Below, one piece after another: positions 57,814 through 64,000 of a stretch of DNA of 64,000 bases. Source of the stretch: Streptomyces spiroverticillatus (GTDB lineage Bacteria; Actinomycetota; Actinomycetes; Streptomycetales; Streptomycetaceae); NCBI GenBank assembly GCA_014650415.1, contig BMUX01000024.1, forward strand, positions 1 to 64,000. Direction: 5' to 3'. The notes under the pieces were generated by a model. It was not told the origin of the DNA, searched no databases, and saw nothing but the letters and a program-made list of their open reading frames with translations. The position numbers and the translations under genes were made by a program. How positions within the stretch are numbered: the stretch's first letter is position 1; each line of letters begins with the position of its first letter.

Positions 57814-60069
57814 CTACAGGACGGTGTGGAAGGTGCGGTTGATGACGTCGAGCTGCTGCTCGCGGGTGAGGCGCACGAAGTTGACCGCGTAGCCGGAGAC
57901 CCGGATGGTCAGCTGCGGGTAGTTCTCCGGGTGCTCCATGGCGTCTTCGAGCATCTTCTTGTCGAGCACGTTGACGTTCATGTGGAAGCCGCCCGTCTCC
58001 ATGTAGCCGTCGAGGACGCCGGACAGGTTGGCGACGCGCTCCTGCGGAGTCCGGCCCAGAGCGTCGGGAGTGACGGTGTTGGTGAGCGAGATGCCGTCCT
58101 CGGCGTCGTCGTACGGGAGCTTCGCGACGGACATCGAGGAGGCGATGTAGCCGTGCCGGTCCCGGCCGTTCATCGGGTTGGCGCCGGGCGCGAAGGGCTC
58201 GCCCGCACGGCGGCCGTCGGGGGTGTTGCCGGTCTTCTTGCCGTAGACGACGTTCGAGGTGATCGTCAGGATCGACTGGGTGTGCACCGCGTCGCGGTAG
58301 GTGGGGTACCTGCGGAGCTTCTCCATGAAGTCGTGCACGATGCGCACCGCGATGTCGTCGGCGCGGTCGTCGTTGTTCCCGTAGGCCGGGTAGTCGCCCT
58401 CGATCTCGAAGTCGACGGCCAGGCCGCTCGCGTCGCGCACCGGGCGGACCTTGGCGTGCTTGATCGCCGAGAGCGAGTCGGCCGCGACGGACAGGCCCGC
58501 GGCGCCGAAGGCCATCGTGCGCAGGGGGTTGTAGTCGTGCAGGGCCATCTCGATGCGCTCGTAGGCGTACTTGTCGTGCATGTAGTGGATGACGTTCATC
58601 GCGTGCACGTAGGTCTTGGCGAGCCAGTCGAGCAGCGCGTCGTACTGGCGGGCCACCGTCTCGTAGTCGAGGACCTCGTCGGTGAGCGGCTCGAACCCCT
58701 CGGCGACCACCTGTCCGGTCTTCTCGTCGCGGCCGCCGTTGATCGCGTACAGCAGCGCCTTGGCGACGTTGACGCGGGCGCCGAAGAACTGCATCTGCTT
58801 GCCGGTCGCCGACGGTGACACACAGCACGCGATGGCCGTGTCGTCCCCGTACTTGGGGCGCATCAGTTCGTCGGACTCGAACTGCAGGGCGGAGGTGTCG
58901 ATGGCCACCTGGGACGCGAAGTCCTTGAACCCCTGGGGAAGCCGCGGCGACCAGAAGACGGTGAGGTTCGGCTCGGGGGCGGGGCCCAGGTTGTAGAGGG
59001 TCTGCAGGTAGCGGAACGAGGAGCGGGTCACCAGCGGCCGGCCGTCCTCACCGATGCCGCCGATCGACTCCGTCACCCACGTCGGGTCGCCGGAGAAGCC
59101 CTGGTTGAAGTCCTCGGTGCGCAGGAAGCGCACGATGCGCAGCTTGATGACGAAGTCGTCGACGAACTCCTGCGCCTGTTCCTCGGTGATGAGGCCGGCG
59201 TCGATGTCCCGCTGGAGGTAGATGTCGACGAACGTGGAGGTGCGGCCCAGCGACATGGCCGCGCCGTTCTGCTCCTTCACGGCGGCCAGGTAGGCGAAGT
59301 AGGTCCATTGGATCGCCTCGCGGCCGGTGGCGGCGGGGCGGGAGACGTCGCAGCTGTAGGAGGCCGCCATCGTCTTCAGCTCGTTCAGCGCCTTGATCTG
59401 CTCGGAGATCTCCTCGCGGTCACGGATGACGGACTCCGTCGCCCACGCCTCGCCCAGCCGCGCCTTCTCCGCCTCCTTCGCCTCGATGAGGCGGTCCACG
59501 CCGTAGAGGGCGACGCGCCGGTAGTCGCCGATGATGCGGCCGCGGCCGTAGGCGTCGGGGAGGCCGGTGATGATGCCGGAGGTGCGGCAGGCGCGGATCT
59601 CGGGGGTGTAGGCGTCGAAGGTGCCCGCGTTGTGCGTCTTGCGCAGCCGGGTGTAGATCTCCTTGGTCCGGGGGTCGGGCTCGTACCCGTAGTCCCTCAG
59701 CGAGGACTCCACCATGCGCCAGCCGCCGTTGGGCATGATGGCGCGCTTCAGCGGGGCGTCGGTCTGCAGGCCGACGATCAGGTCGAGGTCCTGGTCGATG
59801 TATCCGGGGCCGAAGGCGTCGATGCGGGACGGTGTCGACACGTCCACGTCGAGGATGCCCCGGGCGATCTCCTGCGGGAACAGTGCCAGGAGTCTGTCCC
59901 AGACGGCCGTCGTGCGCGCGGTGGGGCCCGCGAGGAAGGAAGCGTCTCCCTCGTAGGGGGTGTAGTTGCACTGGATGAAGTCACGGACGTCGATCGCGTC
60001 CCGCCACAGGCCGCCCTTGAAACCGTCCCACGCCCGCTCACCGGCCGGCGCTTCAGCAATGGCTGTCAT
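57814..60069 (-). CDS. pflB: Pyruvate formate-lyase (formate acetyltransferase)
   Basis: A 751-residue glycyl-radical enzyme converting pyruvate and CoA to acetyl-CoA and formate. Diagnostic features are the tandem catalytic cysteines in TAIACCVSPSATGK, the N-terminal FIQCNYTPYEGDASFL, RIAGDYR-like GRIIGDYRRVALYG, and the C-terminal radical glycine in TIRVSGYAVNFVRLTREQQ. Length and ends match intact PflB. The enzyme works only without oxygen and needs the radical-SAM activase PflA, which is not beside it on either side in this window. Strong ribosome site GGAGAGGTGA. A hypoxia-box-like sequence lies about 70 bases upstream. It converges with the sortase gene. Confidence 0.97.
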   Translation of the reverse strand: MTAIAEAPAGERAWDGFKGGLWRDAIDVRDFIQCNYTPYEGDASFLAGPTARTTAVWDRLLALFPQEIARGILDVDVSTPSRIDAFGPGYIDQDLDLIVGLQTDAPLKRAIMPNGGWRMVESSLRDYGYEPDPRTKEIYTRLRKTHNAGTFDAYTPEIRACRTSGIITGLPDAYGRGRIIGDYRRVALYGVDRLIEAKEAEKARLGEAWATESVIRDREEISEQIKALNELKTMAASYSCDVSRPAATGREAIQWTYFAYLAAVKEQNGAAMSLGRTSTFVDIYLQRDIDAGLITEEQAQEFVDDFVIKLRIVRFLRTEDFNQGFSGDPTWVTESIGGIGEDGRPLVTRSSFRYLQTLYNLGPAPEPNLTVFWSPRLPQGFKDFASQVAIDTSALQFESDELMRPKYGDDTAIACCVSPSATGKQMQFFGARVNVAKALLYAINGGRDEKTGQVVAEGFEPLTDEVLDYETVARQYDALLDWLAKTYVHAMNVIHYMHDKYAYERIEMALHDYNPLRTMAFGAAGLSVAADSLSAIKHAKVRPVRDASGLAVDFEIEGDYPAYGNNDDRADDIAVRIVHDFMEKLRRYPTYRDAVHTQSILTITSNVVYGKKTGNTPDGRRAGEPFAPGANPMNGRDRHGYIASSMSVAKLPYDDAEDGISLTNTVTPDALGRTPQERVANLSGVLDGYMETGGFHMNVNVLDKKMLEDAMEHPENYPQLTIRVSGYAVNFVRLTREQQLDVINRTFHTVL

Positions 60070-60136
60070 GGATGCTCACCTCTCCAAGGTTCCGTCCCCG
60101 CACCTTCAGTGGACACCCTTTGATCGCTCATCCAGG

Positions 60137-60151
60137 CGGGGCCAAAGTCCT
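60137..60151 (-). promoter_or_regulatory. Possible DevR/DosR-type hypoxia box upstream of pflB
   Basis: On the minus strand the sequence reads AGGACTTTGGCCCCG, close to the actinobacterial hypoxia consensus GGGACTTNNGGCCC as I recall it, but one base shorter. Its distance from the pflB start and the enzyme's oxygen sensitivity make the assignment attractive. Confidence 0.4.
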
Positions 60152-60362
60152 GTTTCCAGGGCCCAACGAACCTTCGCGGAACACGTCAGCTGCCCGACGA
60201 GGAACGCCGAGATCATCCGTTCTCCCGCGACGGGGAGATCCTCCACACCGGCTGAGGCGTTCGTGGCCGAACGCGGGCCCGGCCGCCGGCCGCGATCCGC
60301 TGTGGACGACCCCTTGTTCCGGCTACGCTCGAGGGGACAGTGAGCGCGGGGAGGATGCCAGG

Positions 60363-60668
60363 GTGAGCAGCCAGGAGTGGACCATCGACGGGATCGCCCA
60401 CGCCTTGGGCGTCCCCGACCAGCGCATGCAGTTCCTGCGGGACATCAACCTCACCCCTCTGCCCGACCTGCCCGCCGTCCTCGACCGGTGGGTGCGGCAC
60501 GTGTCCGCGCTCGAAGCCGCGAAACCCGCCATTGAGAGCCTGCGGGCCGCAGCGGCGGTCGGCGAGGAGCTGCCTGCCGCGCTTCAGCACGACGACGACT
60601 CCGCCGGGGTCCTCGAAGGATGGCGGGACCAGGCCCGTGCGGCGAGGCAGGGGCGTGGCGCTGCGTGA
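60363..60668 (+). CDS. Probable antitoxin / small DNA-binding-like protein
   Basis: 101 residues with GTG start behind GGGGAGGA. The N-terminus (EWTIDGIAHALGVPDQRMQF) looks like a helix-turn-helix or winged helix; the rest is helical (LDRWVRHVSALEAAKPAIES). Its stop overlaps the start of the next gene by four bases, the usual layout of antitoxin followed by toxin. The partner resembles the RelE/ParE fold. The function is inferred from layout more than from sequence. Confidence 0.55.
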   Translation: MSSQEWTIDGIAHALGVPDQRMQFLRDINLTPLPDLPAVLDRWVRHVSALEAAKPAIESLRAAAAVGEELPAALQHDDDSAGVLEGWRDQARAARQGRGAA

Positions 60669-60913
60669 GCTGGTCGTTCGTCTACAGCCCGCACACCGTC
60701 GATCAGCTCTCCGGGCTCCCGGAGGACGCCCGCCACGCCGCCCTCGACCTCTTCGACCGCCTGGAGGCCGACCCGTATGCGCACACCGTGCCGTACGGGG
60801 AGGACGACGGGCTCACCCGGCAGGCGTGGTTCGGGACCTGGGGCACTCTGGTGGTGCTGTGCAACCCGATCACCCGGCGGATCACCTTGCTGTCCGTGGT
60901 CTGGACGTCCTGA
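60665..60913 (+). CDS. Probable RelE/ParE-like toxin
   Basis: 82 residues with the order of elements seen in RelE/ParE toxins: a first strand WSFVYSPHTVDQL, two helices (LPEDARHAALDLFDRLEADP), and a final beta-sheet (RQAWFGTWGTLVVLCNPITR, ITLLSVVW). The start GTG overlaps the upstream stop (GTGA). Such toxins cleave ribosome-bound mRNA or block gyrase. No obvious catalytic basic cluster can be pointed to, so activity is uncertain. Confidence 0.5.
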   Translation: MSWSFVYSPHTVDQLSGLPEDARHAALDLFDRLEADPYAHTVPYGEDDGLTRQAWFGTWGTLVVLCNPITRRITLLSVVWTS

Positions 60914-61164
60914 CGGCGGACAGCGGGAGGGTCCCAAGGATCCGGCCGCGGTCCATGTCCGAGGGCGGGCCCGCGAGGGCGACGGTCACCCGATGCCTGG
61001 CCACCGGGCTGCGCACGGAAACTGTTGCGCAGCCCGCGCAGAGCTGAAGCCCCTGTACGTCCATCGGGGCGAATGCGGCAGGGCAATGCGCTAGCGACGC
61101 TTCGGCACGGACATGAGTAGAGGGCACAGCCCCGTTCGGGGCGGCATACAGAATCGAGACCCTC

Positions 61165-61695
61165 GTGCGCCTTTGTCGTTCAACTGCCCTTCGGAGCAAG
61201 CTGGTTCTCCTGGCGAGTGCTGCCACCCTCTGCGGCGCCACCGTTCTTCCGGCCGTTGCCGCGCCGCTGCCCGAGTCAGCAGCGGTGCCCGGTAACGAGG
61301 CCGCCGCTCCTGTCTCGTCCTTCCCCGACGAGGTGCGTGCCTCCGCGTTCCGGGAGTTCCGGGCGGAGTGGCTGGTCCTCGACGGACGGGTCGATGTCGC
61401 CGGATTCCTCAAGCCGGAGAGCCCTGTCGCAGCACCCGGTATCGCAGGCGTCACCGTATACGTGACGGTGCACTTCAGCGATGCCAGTACGCGGACCTGC
61501 ACCTCGCGCACCGGTGCGGGAAACGGTGTCTTCGCGTGCGAAGTTCCCGTGACGGACGCCACGGACGCGCCCGTCCCCGTGCGCGCGACGGCAGTCTGGC
61601 CCGGATCGCGGGAGTTCTCCCGCGCCGCCGTGACGAAGGACGTGCAGACGGTCGTCCCGGACGCCGTCGAGGACGGTGGCGGCACCGCTGTGTAG
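61165..61695 (+). CDS. Secreted hypothetical protein
   Basis: 176 residues with a signal peptide (LRSKLVLLASAATLCGATVL...AVAAP) and a mostly beta extracellular part (VAGFLKPESPVAAPGIAGV, TVYVTVHFSDASTRTCTSRT, VPVRATAVWPGSREF) that resembles a small immunoglobulin-like fold with one Cys pair. GTG start with GAATCGAGACCCTC ahead, a modest site. No family recognised. Confidence 0.65.
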   Translation: MRLCRSTALRSKLVLLASAATLCGATVLPAVAAPLPESAAVPGNEAAAPVSSFPDEVRASAFREFRAEWLVLDGRVDVAGFLKPESPVAAPGIAGVTVYVTVHFSDASTRTCTSRTGAGNGVFACEVPVTDATDAPVPVRATAVWPGSREFSRAAVTKDVQTVVPDAVEDGGGTAV

Positions 61696-61786
61696 AGGCC
61701 GCGCCGGACGAGGAGATGGGTCCTGGGGGTTTCCGTGGCCGGGGGCGCCTTGAGTCTCCAGCGGCTGGAGGGTCCAGGATCCCCCC

Positions 61787-62722
61787 ATGGACGACGAACA
61801 CCCTCATGCGCTCACCATCGGTCAACTCGCCGACCGCACCGGCCTGTCGGTGCGCACCTTGCGTTTCTGGTCGGACGAGGGGGCAGTGCCACCCGTGTCC
61901 CGCTCCGCGAGCGGATACCGGCTGTACGACGCCGGGTCCGTGGCCCGGGTCGAGCTGGTCCGCACCCTGCGGGAGCTGGGCCTCGGGCTCGACGATGTAT
62001 GCCGCGTCGTGAGCGGCCGCACCACGGTCGCCGAGGTCGCCGACGCTCATGTGGCTGCGATCGACGCGCAGATCCGCGCCCTGAAGGTGAGCCGGGCCGT
62101 CCTGTCCACCGTGTCGAAGCGTGGTTCGACCGCTGAGGAGACAGCGATGATGAACCGGTTGGCACGGCTGTCGGCAGTCGAACGCACGCAGATCATCGAC
62201 GAGTTCAAGGAGGAGGTGTTCGGCGGTCTCACCGTCGACCCGCAGCTGGGCGACCGCCTGCGCAACCTCAGCATCACCCTGCCCGACGATCCCACACCTG
62301 AGCAGGTCGACGCCTGGATCGAGCTCGCCGAGCTGGTACGGGACCCGGGATTTCGCACCCGCTTGCGCATCTGGATGGAGCTCAACACTCCCGTACCCGG
62401 TTGGAGTTGTCCCCCCGGAGCGTCCATCTGGTGGGCCAGACAGGTCGTGCGGACCGTCGCGGATGCCAGACGTCGCGGGCTCGCTCCCGAGGGGCCCGCG
62501 GCGGCCGAGGTGCTGTCCGAGCTGTTCGGTGACGCCGACCGGGCAGCCGTACTGCGTAGCCTGGAGGCCGGAATCGAGGCAGGAGCGGAGCGCTACCGCA
62601 GGCTCGTCGCCCGCCTGCGCGGGCAGAACGCGTTTCCCGACGCGACCGACGAACTGAGATGGCTGGCGCGAGCCCTGCACACCGCGGACCAGGCTGACGG
62701 GAACTCTCGGACCGGCGGGTAA
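61787..62722 (+). CDS. MerR-family transcriptional regulator
   Basis: 311 residues. The N-terminal MerR DNA-binding domain is clear: LTIGQLADRTGLSVRTLRFW, GYRLYDAGSVARVELVRTLR and LGLGLDDVCRVV. A linker helix and a long helical C-terminal domain (about 125-300) follow, with ERTQIIDEFKEEVFGGL and FRTRLRIWMELNTP, of the kind that binds a small ligand or antibiotic. No Cys ligands for metal are placed as in MerR or SoxR. The ligand and targets are unknown; no transporter is adjacent. No clear ribosome site; possibly a near-leaderless start. Confidence 0.9.
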   Translation: MDDEHPHALTIGQLADRTGLSVRTLRFWSDEGAVPPVSRSASGYRLYDAGSVARVELVRTLRELGLGLDDVCRVVSGRTTVAEVADAHVAAIDAQIRALKVSRAVLSTVSKRGSTAEETAMMNRLARLSAVERTQIIDEFKEEVFGGLTVDPQLGDRLRNLSITLPDDPTPEQVDAWIELAELVRDPGFRTRLRIWMELNTPVPGWSCPPGASIWWARQVVRTVADARRRGLAPEGPAAAEVLSELFGDADRAAVLRSLEAGIEAGAERYRRLVARLRGQNAFPDATDELRWLARALHTADQADGNSRTGG

Positions 62723-62971
62723 CAGGCACGGTCCGGCAGGTGCGACGAGAACGAGGGCGGCAGGTTCGGCGCGGAATTCGGCTCAGTGGTGTCGTGGCTC
62801 GACGGCAGCTGCCCGACCCGCGAGTCAGGGCCCTGTTCGCCGACTCCGCCTTCGCGGCCTGCCCCCGGTACAGACGGACGGCAAGGAGACGGCTCACGGG
62901 ACTGGCAATCCGCGCCCGCAGGCCCCACCCTGCTTCCGACTACTCGTGCGTAACAGGTCCTAGGGGGAAGT

Positions 62972-63715
62972 GTGCTGAAGCTCGGTTCCGCGTTCGGCGG
63001 CAGGATCGGCGTTCCGCTGCTGGCCGTCCTGGTGTCCCTGCTCCTCTCCGCCGCCACCGTCCACGCGCAGACACCCACTCGGCGTACGGATTCCGCGCAT
63101 GTCCCCATCGTCTTCGTGCACGGCTACAACGCCGATGCCGGCGTGTGGGGTGCCCTGCGCGAGGACCTCAAGGCGGACGGGTACACCGAGGGGGAGCTCT
63201 TCTCCTTCGGCTACGACACCCACCGGTCGGTCAACGAGGTCCTGTCCGGCGAACTCGCGGCGTACGTCGAGAGCGTCAAGCGGCGGACCGGAGCGGGCCG
63301 TGTCGATCTCGTGGCCCACTCCTTCGGCAGTCTCGTCACCCGCTGGTACACCAAGTTCGACCCCGCCGGTCAGTCGTCCGTGGCGCGTTGGATCTCCCTC
63401 GCCGGTCCCAACCACGGCACCTCCACCGCCTGGGCGTGCGCCCTGTGGGACCAGGCGTGCCGCGACATGACTCCCGGTTCGTACGTCCAGAAACGCCTCG
63501 CCGAGGGCGACGAAACACCCGGGGACGTCACGTACTCCACCTGGTGGTCGAACTGCGACGAGGTCATCAACCCCGACAACAGCGTCCCCTTGACCGGCGC
63601 CGTGAACCACCCCGCCGGTTGCCTCGACCACAACGAACTCCTCGGCGACGACACCGTCTCGCGGGAAGTCCGCTCCGTCCTGCACCGCTCAGGGGCGCTG
63701 CTCAAGCAGCGGTGA
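62972..63715 (+). CDS. Secreted alpha/beta-hydrolase lipase
   Basis: 247 residues. Signal peptide (RIGVPLLAVLVSLLLSAATV...HA), oxyanion region IVFVHGYNADAGVWG, nucleophile Ser in DLVAHSFGSLVTRWY, acid Asp in NPDNSVPLTGA and His in CLDHNELL. The compact size and AHSFGS resemble class I.4/Bacillus LipA-type esterases and Streptomyces triacylglycerol lipases. Three Cys pairs suggest disulfides in the secreted form. GTG start behind AGGGGGAAGT. Confidence 0.92.
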   Translation: MLKLGSAFGGRIGVPLLAVLVSLLLSAATVHAQTPTRRTDSAHVPIVFVHGYNADAGVWGALREDLKADGYTEGELFSFGYDTHRSVNEVLSGELAAYVESVKRRTGAGRVDLVAHSFGSLVTRWYTKFDPAGQSSVARWISLAGPNHGTSTAWACALWDQACRDMTPGSYVQKRLAEGDETPGDVTYSTWWSNCDEVINPDNSVPLTGAVNHPAGCLDHNELLGDDTVSREVRSVLHRSGALLKQR

Positions 63716-63849
63716 CTGGCATCTCGCTTGTATGCGGAAGGTGTTGCGGGCCCATTCGTCGTGGGTGCAGACCCTTCACCGGACGCCCCTGATGACGGCA
63801 TCCGGGCCACCAGGTGCCGCCTGTGGGCCGGCGGGCGGGCGGCAGATCG

Positions 63850-64000
63850 GCGAGGGCCGTGCAGGAAAGCGGTGCAGTTCAGGCGCAGTTGGGACCAGAG
63901 TTCCTCGCCGTTGCCCCGGTGCACCGCCCAGCGCAGGGACTCCGCTAGCGAGCGCCGGATGTAGTCCTCGGTCCGCCGCACCGCGATGTACTTCCACTCG
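63850..64000 (-). pseudogene. C-terminal remnant of a contractile-tail sheath protein
   Basis: Entering from the right edge, the minus strand reads EWKYIAVRRTEDYIRRSLAE, then WAVHRGNGEELWSQLRLNCT and AFLHGPRR. This matches the C-terminal block of phage and contractile-injection sheath proteins (YVNVRR, SIxEGTxWAVFEPN, LWxxVRxxVxAFL). The expected end of the family (GATPEEAFFVRCD...TTN) is missing; the frame instead runs on into antisense of the lipase gene. The start is outside the window. Likely degraded or truncated. Confidence 0.5.

Overview
The window looks like a Streptomyces chromosome. Base composition is very GC-rich with strong G/C third positions, many genes start with GTG, and the families present (WhiB, SARP/AfsR regulators, class F sortase, LAxTG-like surface protein, large NRPS operons) are typical of streptomycetes. 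All functional calls come from reading the translated sequence by eye; no database search was run.

Region 1 (1 to about 39.5 kb) is a large nonribosomal peptide cluster, almost entirely on the minus strand and running off the left edge. In transcription order it holds: a SARP regulator; a membrane-anchored penicillin-acylase-type Ntn hydrolase; a hairpin terminator; then a tightly overlapping operon of a KAS III-like acyltransferase, an AMP-forming ligase, a PLP decarboxylase fused to a carrier protein, an Fe/2OG oxygenase, a tryptophan 2,3-dioxygenase-superfamily enzyme, MbtH, a FAAL-ACP-C-A-T NRPS (Gly-type code), a C-A-T NRPS, a non-canonical serine hydroxymethyltransferase, a large NRPS with an internal break, a capreomycidine-synthase-like PLP enzyme (VioD/OrfR type), an arginine beta-hydroxylase-like oxygenase (VioC/OrfP type) and a further NRPS (Asp-like code) that leaves the window. 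Upstream lie a 60-residue secreted-peptide gene transcribed divergently from the SARP, and an AfsR-like BTAD/NB-ARC/TPR regulator.

Read together, the cluster suggests an N-acylated peptide begun by a fatty-acyl-AMP ligase, carrying glycine and probably capreomycidine (from arginine by the VioC/VioD pair), and decorated by a separate ligase/decarboxylase-ACP/KAS III branch. The exported acylase may remove the fatty acyl group, as PvdQ does in pyoverdine maturation. This combination is the most interesting system in the window. From memory, and unchecked, D-capreomycidine peptides (faulknamycin/cyclofaulknamycin) are known from Streptomyces albus, so the cluster may be a relative rather than wholly new. 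One NRPS lacks most of an A domain, a T domain and half a C domain, with a frameshift; this is either real decay or an assembly collapse.

Region 2 (about 39.9 to 47.7 kb) is a decayed accessory zone. It holds a truncated metallophosphoesterase abutting a truncated Thr-Thr-Pro repeat protein, a frameshifted zinc-ribbon gene, an orphan C-terminal fragment, an IS5-type transposase remnant and an AraC remnant. Apparently intact genes among them are an M14 carboxypeptidase, a small Cys-containing protein and a WhiB regulator.

Region 3 (47.7 to 64 kb) is a mixed chromosomal segment: an Fe-S bacterial cryptochrome/photolyase, secreted and membrane proteins, an M15-like peptidase, VKOR with a 41-residue membrane microprotein, a broken peptide transporter, a PL8 polysaccharide lyase, a sortase with its likely substrate, pyruvate formate-lyase without an adjacent activase, a probable toxin-antitoxin pair, a MerR regulator, a secreted lipase and the C-terminal remnant of a contractile-tail sheath protein at the right edge.
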